Shown piece by piece: positions 22,380 to 32,799 of a stretch of 64,000 nucleotides of DNA (positions are counted from its first letter, which is position 1; every line of letters starts with the position of its first letter). The notes beneath the pieces are model-generated. The model made no database searches, was not told the DNA's origin, and worked only from the letters and a program-made list of their open reading frames with translations. The position numbers and the translations under genes were made by a program. Source of the stretch: Anniella stebbinsi (Eukaryota > Chordata > Lepidosauria > Squamata > Anniellidae); assembly GCA_029215795.1 (NCBI GenBank), contig JARDYH010000003.1:11992001-12056000 (forward strand), written 5' to 3'.

Positions 22380-22860
22380 ATGAAGCAGGAGGAAGCAGGC
22401 ACAGCAGGCGGTGGAGTATGGGAAGAGCGGCACGCTCCTCCTCCAAAGGGTTTGCCGCTTCTTGGTCCTGCTGGCTGCCTGCATGGCAGGCCAGCCCTGC
22501 AGGCAGCTGGCAGGACTGAGAAACAGTGGCTTGCTCACTCGCTCGCGTGCCGTTCCTCCCATTTTGCCACACTCCACTTCTGTAACTCCCAACCCTGCCT
22601 GGCCCCACACACCTGGCCAGCCAGCTGGTTTACTTTTGTTTGCTGGCGTAGGCGCGCCCACTACCCCCAGCGCGTGGTCGGACAAAGTATCGCGCCCCCT
22701 CCTCTGCACAAGGTGGGGCAAAGTACCATGGCACCTCTCAGGATACTTTGCCTGACGCGCAGGTGCCGCATGGCTCCTGAAGGTGGAATCCCCTTACAGG
22801 CAATGCCCTGGGGAAGCGGGCACACCTGCGGGCCCAAGCAAAACTAACCCAGCAGGGAAG
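22380..22860 (+). repeat. GC-rich dispersed repeat G, copy 1
   Basis: It shares with 44220-44560 (opposite orientation) the blocks 'tatgggaagagcggc', 'tttgccgcttcttggtcctg' and 'ctttgcctgac...gcaggtgccgca'. The segment has partial internal inverted symmetry. Several overlapping open frames here, up to 178 codons, are composition artefacts. Nature unknown; possibly a GC-rich non-autonomous transposon. Confidence 0.5.
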
Positions 22861-23009
22861 TGGGTGGGCAGATCGGGAGGGAGGTGGCAGCGTAGTGGCC
22901 CATTTAGAAGTGCAAGCGCTTGTCGGCACGGTACCTACAGCCATGCCCCCAAGCAGAGACCCAACATTCAGGCCACTGCATGGATCCATAACAAAGAGCC
23001 ACTTCCAAA

Positions 23010-23462
23010 GACCATGGCCCTTTCTACACTACTGCTTTAAAATGGTTTATAACATAGGCTGACCAGATAAAATCCAGGTCAGGGCTCATGTAACTTTAAC
23101 AGTTGTAGAGAAAAAGGAATTTCAGCCAGGGTCATTTGTATGCAATTAGGTCCTGGTGATATTCCCTCTTCATCACAACAGTTAAAGGTGCAGGCACTAT
23201 ACTAGAGTGACCATATACAAAAGAAGGCAGGGCCCCTGCAACTTTAACTGTTGTGATGAAGAGGGAATTTCACCAGGAACTAATTGCATACAAATGGCAC
23301 TGGCTGAAATTCCCTTTTCTCTACAACTGTTAAAGTTACATGAGCCCTGACCTGGATTTTATCTGGTCACCCTATTATAACAGTTTTAAACCAGTTAATA
23401 ACCGTTATTAACCGATTTAAAACTGTTATAAACTGTTTTAAAGCAGTAGTGTAGATAGGCTC
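23010..23462. mobile_element. fold-back element split by MITE A1
   Basis: Outer left sequence 'tttctacactactgctttaa' is mirrored by the right 'ttaaagcagtagtgtagata'. The inner blocks are mirrored runs such as 'gttttaaaccagtt' and 'aactgttataaactg'. Removing A1 joins the arms into a palindrome of roughly 120 bases. Related copies occur at 41833-41965 and 42731-42866. Confidence 0.65.
23055..23374. mobile_element. hAT-like MITE A1 (320 bp)
   Basis: Starts TAGGCTGACCAGATAAAATC and ends GGTCACCCTA. Flanked on both sides by the exact 8-bp TSD ttataaca (23047-23054 and 23375-23382). An 8-bp TSD with TAGGG-type tips is the hAT signature. The element is a near-complete palindrome: each half contains a TTTAACAGTTGT / ACAACTGTTAAA pair, and a central 'gtgaccatatac' block resembles an internal copy of the terminus. 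No coding capacity. Confidence 0.9.
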
Positions 23463-23864
23463 CATGTCTCCACCAAGAGCAGGTCTTTTTTTCAAAGTGA
23501 ACCCGTTTGAATCACCCATTTGAATCCAAGCCATCCCTCAAATACTTTACGTTACGATAGGGGAATATGTTGCTGTTGAGGAAATCATCGCTGCCGTGAG
23601 AGCTGCAGGTAAAGTCAGCTGGAAGAGGGAATTCTGAGCTGGTGGGGGGTGGCTGATGACATCAGCATCAAGACCAATACAAAAAGTCCTGGTGCCCTGC
23701 AAATCCTGGCTCTGTTGTGATACCATCGCATGGAAATCTTGAAGAGTGCTTTCGCCGAAGGGGGTTCAGAGCAATGCCATATGGAGGAGTTTTCAACCGC
23801 AGGCTGCTGGATGTATCAAAGGCTTGATCAGCGTTTGCAGCCGTTGACCCGTTTTCCTCTACTG

Positions 23865-24115
23865 TAGGGTGCCCAGATAAAATCCAGGTCAGGGCTCATG
23901 TGACTTTAACAGTTGTAGAGAAAAGGGAATTTCAGCCAGTGTCATTTGTATGCAATTAGTTCCTGGTGAAATTCCCTCTTCATCACAACAGTTAAAGTTG
24001 CAGGCACTATACTAGAGTGACCAGATACAAAAGAAGGCAGGGCCCCTGCAACTTTAGCAGTTGTGATGAAGAGGGAATTTCACCAGAGACTAATGGATTT
24101 GATTTGGTCAGCCTA
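23865..24115. mobile_element. hAT-like MITE A2 (internally deleted)
   Basis: Starts TAGGGTGCCCAGATAAAATC and has exact TSDs ctctactg at 23857-23864 and 24116-24123. The right arm is shortened: after 'caccagagactaatgg' it jumps to 'atttgatttggtcagccta'. So ~70 bases were lost by deletion, while the tip and TSD survive. Confidence 0.88.
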
Positions 24116-24359
24116 CTCTACTGTCCTTGCTTCCCTCTTTGCAGTGGCGGGATTCTCCACTCGAACTCAGTCCCCTCCATGAAAAGAAGGAGCCGTTCTG
24201 TCCGTGGGAATCCCTTGTTAGGATTCAAGCCAATTTTTTTTTAAAAAATGTGCCTGAACTTTTTTTTTTTAAGGAAGAATAATTTATTACCCTAACTAGT
24301 TAATAAACATTGCAGCCCTAGTAATTTTTAAAATGCTTTTAAAAACATCTAGTTATTTT

Positions 24360-24628
24360 ATTAGTTTTATTATTACATTTATATCCCGCTTTTCTTCCTC
24401 TCCCAAGGAATGGAAGTCAGCTCGCTCCTCCTCCTCCTCCTCCTCCTCCTCCTCCTCCTCCTCCTCCTCCCCATTTTGTCCTCATGACAACCCTGTGAGG
24501 TAGGTTAGGCTGAGAATCAGTGACTGGCCCAAAGTCACCCAGTGAGCTTCTATGGCCGAGTGGGGACTTGGACCCAGGTCTCCTGAATTCCGGTCCAACT
24601 CTCTAACCACTACACCACACTGGCTCTC
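24360..24628 (-). mobile_element. tRNA-derived SINE with internal (CCT)n
   Basis: Same family as 10578-10815, inverted. The left end 'acatttatatcccgcttttc' and the tRNA-like right end 'ctacaccacactggctct' are present. A (CCT)n array has expanded inside at 24426-24470. Confidence 0.8.
24426..24470. repeat. (CCT)n microsatellite
   Basis: Fifteen CCT units grown from the 'gaggag' box of the SINE. Confidence 0.95.
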
Positions 24629-25372
24629 ATGGTATCAGTTTTAAAGTTTTGCAAGCTGCTTGCAGGATTCTCAAAAAGGGGCAGAACTGGCAAATGAAAA
24701 GAGATCACTCCTATTCTGTGGCCATGATTGAGTACCCTTACTTTACATTACATTTTATATTCACTGCTAAAACTGACTTCTTAAACAATTGCCATTTTAG
24801 AGAGCAATTCTATGCCCTCCAGTCAGTGTCTGGGGTGGTGCATGGGATTCTTCATTTTCTGGGATCCGAGATCAGAAACAGGGCTGCGATCTCAGAGCCC
24901 AGAAACTACACTTCCCCTCCACCCCCCTCCTCACTTGTAGCCAGAGTGGTTTTAGCTATGTCTCCACATGCAGAGACAGAGCATGGAGACAGAGAAAAGG
25001 GAGCTGTCCCAGGGGTGGGTCAGGGAGGAGACTGGGGAAGTTCCATTACACAGATTCCTATGCACACCCCAGCCACCTTCCTTTCTGCTTGGTAGCACAT
25101 GAGAACGCTGAGGCTGTCTAGCAAAAATGCAGGGTGGTCCGAGCATGGGGACAAGGGTTGCCTCTGTGCTCCAGCTGCCCTGCATTTTTTTACTCACTTT
25201 TTGTTGGAGTGCAGGAGCGCTCTTCCTGGTTAAAAAAACCAAAACAAAATGGCGGGCGTGACGTCCAACGAACCGGGACATCGCGCCCATGATGTGTTTT
25301 CGACTGCGCCGATCCTGGAAGTGGCTACTTCCAGGATTGCCTGCGCTGCGCCCACTACACCCTATGGTATAG
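24629..25372. other. no gene recognised
   Basis: Contains mirrored 'gaagtggctacttcc' near 25318 and other GC-rich patches. No coding evidence. Confidence 0.35.
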
Positions 25373-25822
25373 AAAGGGCCTGAGTCAGACCCTTGGCCTA
25401 TCTAGCCCGTTATTGTCGACACTGACTGGCAGCAGCTCCCCAGGGTTTCAGGCAGGAGTTTTCCCAAAGTGCAGGATGCAGAATAATGGGCTCAAGTTAC
25501 AGGAAGCCAGATTCTGTTTGGACATCAGGAAAAACTTCCTGACTGTTAGAGCAGTATGACAATTGAACCAATGACCTAGGAAGGTTGTGGGCTCTCCCAC
25601 ACTAGAGGCATTTAAGAGGCAGTTGGTCAGCTATCTGTCAGGAATGCGTTAAGGTGGATTCCTGCATTGAGCAGGGAGTTGGACTCGATGGCCTTATTGG
25701 CCCCTTCCAACTCTACTATTCTCTGATTCTTTGATCCCTGCCCTACCTGGAGATTCTGAGGATCGAACTTGGGACCTTCTGCATGCAAAGCAGATACTCT
25801 ACCACTGAGCTACAGCAGGAAG
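25373..25822 (-). mobile_element. tRNA-SINE family 2 interrupted by CR1
   Basis: On the minus strand the 5' half (25734-25822) has the A box TAGCTCAGTGG and a B-box-like AGTTCGATCCT, both internal pol III promoter motifs. The 3' half (25373-25466) contains 'cactgactggcagcagctcc'. Between them lies a CR1 insert. Other copies: 16607-16705, 37775-37878, 62310-62516. Confidence 0.8.
25467..25733 (+). mobile_element. CR1 LINE 3' end
   Basis: 'aataatgggctcaagttaca', 'aaaaacttcctgactgttag' and the end 'ctctactattctctgattct' identify a CR1. It is inserted in the SINE, so it is younger than the SINE. Confidence 0.85.
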
Positions 25823-28800
25823 AACCCTACATAAGACTGCTATTTTCAGTGGCAGGACATTGGCAGGGTATATTTTTAGGAAATGTTAGAGAAGAGTGCA
25901 CCGATATTCCACAGAGAAAGAAAATCCACTTAGGCTGCATCTGATCTTCTTGGATATGCCATGCAAAGTGGAAATGGCAGGACAGGTATGGCAATGGGCC
26001 CTCTACTGGGTTTGGGGCCCTGGAAAATGCCCAACCTGGCCCCCCTCTGGCGCTGGCCCTGTCGTACCCATTAGTTGTGATACACAGGCCATCTTCTGTA
26101 GTTTTTAAGCTGTGGATTTTACTTTTGATACATTTCAGTGATTGGGAAACTTGCAGCGGATTTCTCCCCCTCCCCCAGCTCTGCTTTCACCCCCAGTTGT
26201 TTGATTCAATAAGGCACTGTAGCTTGCCTCTTTTAGCCACAAAATACAGCACGGATATTTTTTTGGGCCTCGTGGGAAGGTCTTTATCGAGGAGAGTGAC
26301 TTTTGAAATGCGGCTGCATGCAAATAAAACCACGCAGAGCTAGGAAGTGTGCTCTGAAGTGGCACAAAAATGCTTGTTTTTGCGCACTATAGGCACCGTA
26401 CTTTGATGCTTTTGAGTGCAGATGGGATGCTACTAGAATGGGCATCCACCGAGAGGGTGCTGACAGCTGAGCTCCTTTCCTCGCTGTGTGTACGGCTTGC
26501 TGGCCAGTCCCCTCAGAATCATTCATGGCTACATTGGAAATGGAGTTTCCAGAACCAGGTGAAGGAGAAAAGCCTGAAAAAGAAGGAAGAAGCAGTTGAA
26601 GCAAAATGCCTTTCAAACATGTCCACTGTCTCAGAAATGGCATGTTAAAAAGCTAGTAGAAAGCATTCATATAAAAACACAGAAACAAACAGCACATACC
26701 CAGGCAACATATATCTAAAAAATATATTGTTTTATTTTTAAAATTCAACCAAAAATAATCCAAGACCTGATTAAAAACTTATTTTTATGCACTCCTGCCA
26801 TGCGTAAGGTAGCCAGGTGTCCTACTTTAGAGATGTCTCAGGGCTTCCGTTTTCTTCTTTAGCAGTGAGAAAGTTCTCTAGCATGTGAGGGTCAAATCCC
26901 TCCCTGACCAAAGGAGACGTTTATTTTCATAGTGACTTACAGAAATACTTACTTTTTTTCCAGCCGCAGTTCTGCTATTTAGCTGCTATTTCAACTCCTG
27001 CATTATAGAAGGATTCAACATTCCCCCCCCCCCCTTGTGAAATACTTAAGATCGGAGGGAATTTGTAAGGATGCAGTGTGTGTAAGTTGCTATCAAGCCA
27101 GCTGATGAATCCAAGCAAAGAAATGCCCAAGCGGCTTTATCCTTTGGGGCTAATATGGAAACTGATTGTCCTGGGCCAACGTCAAAATGTACATTGGGAG
27201 TCTCATACTCTTCTTTGTCACTGACATTTTGTTGTGCTTAATTTCTCCTCTCGCAGCCATATCTTCAGATTCAAATCTCATGCCATTTTCTTATCCCTCT
27301 CTGATCGTTTCCCCTTCCACAAGAATGAGGGTTTTTCTTCCCTCACAAAATCAGTCAAGCTGACATTTTCTATGTGCCTGACTTACTTCAGCTGCCATTA
27401 CTGTTTTTCTATTCCAGGGTGTTTCTGCGTCAGAAGTGAAAAACCTGGATATTGAAAGTGCCAGCATTTAAAAGGTTAAGTTGTTTCTTTTGTATTTTAT
27501 TCTACTCAGGGCCGGCACCAACATCTGGCATCCTTGAGCAACTGCCGGGACTCCAGTTCCCCAGCAGGGCCCACCATTAATACCCTCACTTCCCCATTCA
27601 TAAAGCACACCGGGCAGTTGCCATCAGAGAGACATGACATTGGGGGTATTGTGGGAATTTAAAATGGAAGCTATACCCAGAAGCTTGGTGCTTCTTAGAT
27701 GACTGCTGCCCATGGCCAACAAAGCCCATCAGAGCTGTACAGTGTCCATGTGGCCACTTTTACAGAGGAAAGGTCTGCGTTTGAAGGGCTGTTGTGTCTG
27801 ATTCTGGTTTAAAAATAATTTAAAAACCCATCAAGAACTCTTACCTGTCAGCAAGACTGAACAGATCACCTGGTCGCTATCTTCCCCACTATTGTGAGAT
27901 ATAATGCATTATTTCTATTTTAATATTACTACTACTAATATCTAAATTTGCATCTATACATATACATCAGCTTATCCAAATCTGTGTTCCCTTGGGTGAT
28001 ACATTTCTTCTTTTCTTGGCAATTTTAAAGTGGCCACTGCCAGCTAGAACAGAAGGCTAAATGGGCCAAGGATTTGACACAATGTAAGGCAGGTTCACAG
28101 GTTCATATGATTAAACAGGCACAGGATTTATCCCTTCAGCCACAGCCAGTAGCAGCTGGTGTCCAGTTGGGGTTGGTGGGATAGAGGGCAGGGCAGATGT
28201 TCCATATTCTACTGAGATGGATGGAGGATTAGAGGAGAAGCCCAGATGTGGGACTTGGAAGGAATGGAGCAAATGTTCTTGGTTTTTATTGGTGGGGGAA
28301 TCTCTCTGCCACCATTGTGTGTGGGGGAAAGGCAGGGAGTCACTGCCCCATTTGCTCCAAATATAGAACCACCACTGGCTCTAGGCTTCCTTGGTTGGGA
28401 GCTATGAAAATGAATCACAGACTTAGGCCTGTACTATTATCGCCATATTGCAAATTCAGAGCGGAGGCTGAGAGAATGTATAATTTTTTTGCCTAAAGCC
28501 ACCTAGTGAGTTAATGGTTGAGGTAAAACTTGAAGCGAGGTTTTCTCATCTCACCCTTTTAGCTACCAGGCTACACCCTCGCAGCAGAAGAACGTCTTTC
28601 TCCCATCTCACCTCTGTAATGGAGAAACTGAAGAAAAGGGTTTGTAAATTTGGCTCCCCATTTGCACTGTTTAAAATATTACGCAGATGGTGCTAGGCCT
28701 GAAGCCAAACTGGCTGTAGTTCGATTCCCTTTGGCGGTTGCTGGCAGGATAGTTCCAAGATGGCGTTCTCCTTCTCTTACGTTCTGTTCCTTTGCTCTCC

Positions 28801-28929
28801 ACCTCAGATGTTTTTCTGGCTTAAGATGCCCAACGTAATTAGCAATGTTTGTTTCCTTCCTAAACTTGTGTTTCTGTTGTAAGACTTTTTCATTTTCTGG
28901 AAGTTTTCACTTCTGCTTTTGCCTCTGTT
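25823..28929. other. about 3 kb without a gene
   Basis: No clear LINE or SINE was recognised apart from small fragments. There is a C-run at 27021-27034. Patches at 27510-27760 contain 'gggccggcaccaac', also seen near 62830. Open frames of 60-119 codons have no recognisable domain. Confidence 0.35.
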
Positions 28930-28948
28930 CCCCCCCCCCCCCCCCCCC
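28930..28948. repeat. poly-C run
   Basis: Nineteen consecutive C. Confidence 0.95.
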
Positions 28949-29050
28949 GGCAAGTTCCATTGCCAAAAGAGAAACTGTACATCGCTGGATAATTAACGAA
29001 CCTTTTATTATCTTCGAAAGGGTACAAAGAAATCTTCAGCTGTCAGTGAT

Positions 29051-29052
<2 letters not shown>

Positions 29053-29087
<35 letters not shown>
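29053..29087. repeat. (AT)n microsatellite
   Basis: About 17 perfect AT units. Confidence 0.95.
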
Positions 29088-29090
<3 letters not shown>

Positions 29091-29573
29091 CAACTGGGAA
29101 ATGCATGAAGACATTCCGGCCGACGGGAGTCTTGTTTTACGAGCTGAAGAAATAGTTCCGTGCACTTTAGCTTTAAAAATTCCACGTGGCTAATTTCGCA
29201 CTCTGTATACTCCATAAATGTGGCAAGAGGGGTAGTAATTAGCGGAGGGATAAAGTTCATGCAATTGGTTTTTAGAGATAACTCATCTTCCAACTATCTG
29301 CTTTACGGTATCTAGGGGAAGGGAAGTAATTTATTGGGTTAGCATTTTAATTCAAACTCACCTAATTTCACACTTTCAGACTAATATAAGAACCAAAACT
29401 CAATTGTCCTTCAAAATTTGCACTTCTCTAAATTTTGTAATGGAGTTCTTAAAAAAAAATGCGTACAAAAAGGCACATCTTAGGGCAAGGTGCACGCAAT
29501 TGTACACACAATAGGCAGTATCCAATACGACACAACACCAACATGAATTATGATGCGTTAATGTAAGGGAACT
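29088..29573. other. repeat-poor stretch, possible conserved non-coding DNA
   Basis: 29090-29310 is free of recognised repeats and carries 'gtagtaattagcgg' and 'ataaatgtggcaag' words like developmental enhancer sites. No coding signal. Confidence 0.3.
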
Positions 29574-29577
29574 CTAT

Positions 29578-29608
<31 letters not shown>

Positions 29609-29770
29609 TACATTTGTATCCTGCCCTATATCATTGGAATCTCAGGGAGGTGTACAGATAAAATTGATTCAAACAGTGTCAAACAAGAAATAACCTACAC
29701 ATCTAAAACATATTAAATATTAACAAGATAAAACTAGCAGAAAATTTAAAAGCAATAAAAACAATTAAAA
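29574..29770 (-). mobile_element. L2-like LINE 3' end (subfamily with 'cctgccctatatc')
   Basis: A (TTTA)n tail at 29576-29612 precedes 'catttgtatcctgccctata'. The same end, on the + strand, is at 59170-59300. Confidence 0.6.
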
Positions 29771-29789
29771 CCGTGTGCAACTTTGAGGC

Positions 29790-29957
29790 AAAAAAGCCAC
29801 GTTTTTATTTGGTGCCAAAACAAGGCCAATGAATGTGGTATTTTATTGATATTTTAATGCTGTATTGGTTTTGTGTGCTTTTGATCAGTTTTCTGTATTT
29901 TTTATTTGATGTTGTTCCCTGCCTTGATCCAGAGAGAGAGACGGGTAAGAAATTTAT
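29790..29957 (+). mobile_element. L2-like LINE 3' end
   Basis: 'ttgttccctgccttgatcca' then 'gagacgggtaagaaattta' with an ATT-rich tail. Same subfamily as 34042-37600. Confidence 0.65.
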
Positions 29958-30440
29958 TATTATTTATTTATTTTATTACATTTGTATACCGCCACATAGC
30001 TGAAGCTCTCATGGTGGTTCACATAAGATTAAAACAATTAAAAACAATATACAACAATTAAAACAGCAAAAACATACAATATACACACACATTTACAACC
30101 ACTATAATAACTTTAAAAAGCTATAAGCCTAAAAACAAAACAAACCCAGGCTCATCAGATATTGCTAACTGCCTGAGAGAAGAGGAAAGTCTTGACCTGG
30201 TGCTGAAAAGATAACAATGTTGGCGCCAGGCGGGCCTTGTCGGGGAGTTCGTTCCACAATTGCGGGGCCACCACTGAAAAGGCCCTCTCCCTTGTTGCTG
30301 ACCTCCAAGCTTCCCTTGGAGTAGGCACTCGGAGGAGGACCTTAGATGTTGTGCGTAGTGCATGGGTAGGTTCATGTCGGGAGAGGCGTTCCATCAGGTA
30401 TTGTGGTCCCAAACTGTGTAAGGCTTTACAGGGTAGGATT
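29958..30440 (-). mobile_element. L2-like LINE, 5'-truncated at a hAT insertion
   Basis: The minus-strand tail (TATTTATTTTATTACATTTG, 'ccgccacatagctgaagctc') is followed by a UTR and an open RT C-terminal remnant. The same subfamily as 14265-15358. The element ends where the 3.1-kb hAT-like element starts. Confidence 0.8.
30155..30412 (-). pseudogene. L2-like RT C-terminus, 85 codons
   Basis: Open frame from GPQYLMERLSRHEPT to KTFLFSQAVSNI, closely similar to the end of the ORF at 14287-15153. It lacks the catalytic core. Confidence 0.8.
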
Positions 30441-30484
30441 TAGGGTGACCAGATTTTGGAAACCAAAATCCAGGTCCAAAATGG

Positions 30485-30560
30485 CCGCCCCAAGGGGGCG
30501 TGCCCACCAACATGTCCGGCCCCAGGGGGCGGGTCCAGCCCCAAGGGGCGTGCCCACCTG
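30485..30560. repeat. GC-rich subterminal repeats of the hAT-like element
   Basis: Three related blocks (CCGCCCCAAGGGGGCG, CCGGCCCCAGGGGGCG and CAGCCCCAAGGGGCG) sit within ~75 bases of the left tip. Subterminal repeats near the tips are known binding sites for hAT transposases; their use here is inferred. Confidence 0.6.
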
Positions 30561-31093
30561 AACATAGCCTTGGTCACATGTCTGATTTACAGCACACAAT
30601 GAAGACAAACCTGTTCTACATAACAACTTAAGATTAAAATCACTGAATTAAAGAACAAGTGAGACATTCAATATATCTGAAAATAACTTCACTCACTCCT
30701 ACTTTTGTAGCTTTTGCTGTACTTTGAAGCTTTTGCTATATTATGTGTGGTACAGTCTCCCCCTCCTTCAAATAACTTTTCTTATTGTAAATCCTTCACC
30801 TTTCCTAACATTTAACACTGTTTCCCCATCACCTTTCTCGTATCCATACTCACAGATTCAGCATACTGCTACCACTGAACAAATGTAGCACTTGACAAGT
30901 GCAGAAAAATCTAGTACAAGAAACTAGCAACCTAACATTCAGAAAAAGTATAAAATATATTATCCTGCAAACATTAGCCATGTATCAAAATGGACCAAAG
31001 GCTTGCAGCAGACATTTATCACTAGCACCTCCTAGCTTGTTTCAACTTCTGGTTTATCAATGGGAAACTAATTTTAAAAAATTGTAATTATAC

Positions 31094-31266
31094 CTCTGGT
31101 TCATTAGCCATGTAAACAAGACCGTAGCAATACAAAGAAAGGCCAGAACAGATGCCCATTATCACGCTAGACAAGGATCTTTCCCTCCTTTTATCCAAAT
31201 ATCTCCTGAATTTGCACTGCCTCAGTGTGCAGAGAACAGAAATCCCGATCATGGACCCCAAAAAAC
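31094..31266 (-). pseudogene. exon-like segment, 57 open codons, possible captured host exon
   Basis: Reading the minus strand, a pyrimidine-rich acceptor (TTTCTTTTGGCAG) immediately precedes the segment and a donor (GAG then GTATAATT) immediately follows. The 173 bases between them are open in one frame: two bases finish a split codon, then 57 full codons. The peptide has two hydrophobic stretches, FLGSMIGISVLCTL and SVIMGICSGLSLYCYGLVYM, separated by a basic linker KFRRYLDKRRER, so it looks like part of a two-helix membrane protein. I do not recognise the gene. It lies within the 3.1-kb hAT-like element, so capture of a host exon with flanking intron is the simplest reading. Confidence 0.5.
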
Positions 31267-31448
31267 CTGCCAAAAGAAACCTCAGAAATAAGTCCCGTTG
31301 ATTTCAATAAAGCTTATTTCCAGATAAATGAATACAGGATAACAGCCTCTTCACATCTGTTCACCTTACTCTGTCAACTGTAAGCCCCACCTGTCAAGGA
31401 CAACTATGCAATCACAGAATCTGGCCTCGTGGACCATGCAACCACCAG

Positions 31449-31721
31449 GTGCTCTCCAGAAAGACGCTTTCAGAGCCTAGGAGATTCAGACACACTCAAG
31501 TCAAGCCATGCTACACACTCATTTATTACTTTGCTTGGACAGAACATTTCTGGGACAAGTCAATACTTTGCAATCAACCAGACATGACAGTCAAAAACAA
31601 AAAAGAAAAAACACACCTACCTGACATAGCAATACCTAATGACAAAAATGTTGCAGAAAAGGAAGAGGAAAAGAAAGAAAAATATACACCACTGGCTATG
31701 GAAGTTAAAGAACTATGGTAA
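31449..31721 (+). pseudogene. retroelement ORF remnant ('DIAIPND' motif)
   Basis: The 90-codon frame ends in HLPDIAIPNDKNVAEKEEEK and a KYTPLAMEVKELW terminus. I recognise this pattern ('D-[IV]-A-[IV]-P-x-D ... EK ... KY ... L ... E[IV]...W') from the C-terminal part of some non-LTR retrotransposon proteins found across animals. The upstream 'CNQPDMTVKNKKEKT' fits the same context. Clade unassigned. Probably a passenger fragment in the hAT-like element. Confidence 0.5.
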
Positions 31722-31749
31722 CAGGAAAAAGTTACAATTATTAAATTAG

Positions 31750-31849
31750 TTAGAGTGATTATATGGAAAGGAGAACAGGGCTCCTGTATCTTTAAGAGCT
31801 GTATTGAAAAAGGAATTTCAGCAAGTGTCATTTGTATGCATGCAGCACC
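31750..31849. mobile_element. family-B MITE, left half only
   Basis: 'tatatggaaaggagaacagg', 'gctcctgtatctttaa' and 'catttgtatgcatgcagcac' match the left quarter of family-B copies. It ends at a CCCTAACCCTAACC doublet, too short to call telomeric. No TSD. Confidence 0.7.
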
Positions 31850-31904
31850 CTAACCCTAACCAGTACCTCACACGATTTGAAAGCTATACTTTTATTAATA
31901 CAGC

Positions 31905-32150
31905 CCCAAATAGTGTTTGCTTATTTTGCAGCCACATTACACTGTTGGCTCATATTCAGCTTGTGATCTCCAACAATTCCATGATCCTTCTCGCTTGTCG
32001 TATTGAGCAGCCAAGTATCCCCCATCTTGTAACTGTGCATTTGGTTTCTTTTACCTAGGTGTGGAACTTGGCATTTATCCCTATTAAATTCCATTCTGCT
32101 GTTTTCAGCCCCAGTGCTCCAGTTTATCAAGATCATTTTGAAGTTTGTTT
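31905..32150 (-). pseudogene. CR1-type reverse transcriptase remnant
   Basis: The minus-strand frame contains MEFNRDKCQVPHLGKRNQMH followed by a KDHGI block and KLNMSQQCNVAAK. This is the conserved region after the RT catalytic core in CR1 ORF2 proteins. The frame is short and isolated inside the hAT-like element. No endonuclease or YADD box is present. Confidence 0.7.
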
Positions 32151-32209
32151 CTGTCTTCCAGGGTATTAGTGATCCCACCCCACACCTTCCCTAAGGCAAT
32201 TTTTTTAAA

Positions 32210-32690
32210 AAACACACACAACCTCCTCACATACACTTAACAGGGGAGGGGGAATAAAAATCCACCCCCACACTCACCAAAGGCATCATCATCATCAGCC
32301 ACCCACACAAGGCAAAATAACAGTAATCGACATAATAAATCTATACACAAACATGCAAATACCCAAGGCAATAAAATAACATTAAAAATACAACACTCAT
32401 TCACATACTCACCAAAGGAAAAATAATAAAAATCCACACATGCACCAAGGCAAAAACCAACCAACCAACTACACAGACTTAACCAAGTCTAAAAATAAAA
32501 TAAACACCCACATACCCCAACATACTCACCCATGGCAAATCTAATAATAGTTTTAAAACACCCCCCCCCCAATTAATTAATAAAAATCAGTACTCAAGGA
32601 ATTTATGGAAAATAAGTGAAAACTAATTTCATCAATGCTGCCAGATATAAAATCCAATCTACCCCCCCACCCCACTGAATTTAAATTGCA
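32210..32690. repeat. degenerate short tandem tract, CA/AAT-rich
   Basis: Words such as 'actcaccaaaggcatc', 'actcaccaaaggaaaaataa' and 'aaaatccaca' recur irregularly, suggesting an eroded minisatellite of ~60-80-bp units. A C-run lies near 32563. Confidence 0.5.
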
Positions 32691-32799
32691 GCTAAAGACA
32701 GTTCATTTGGCCTTCTATTAATTTAATAAAACCCCAAACGCATACATACAAGGAAAGCAAATTGCTTATAGAAAAGTTTATAAAGAGTAGCAGCAGCAC

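Noticed and set aside
22311..22847. 178-codon + strand open frame
   Set aside because: Lies in GC-rich repeat G, overlaps long frames in other phases and on the other strand, and has no domain.
23055..23374. microRNA hairpin precursor
   Set aside because: Long self-complementarity is explained by the MITE structure repeated in five copies; no evidence of processing.
25734..25822. tRNA gene (A and B boxes present)
   Set aside because: Cannot fold into a proper tRNA with a paired acceptor stem that I can see, and several dispersed copies show it is a SINE head.
31845..31862. Interstitial telomere repeat (CCCTAACCCTAACC)
   Set aside because: Only about two units; chance or a MITE boundary.
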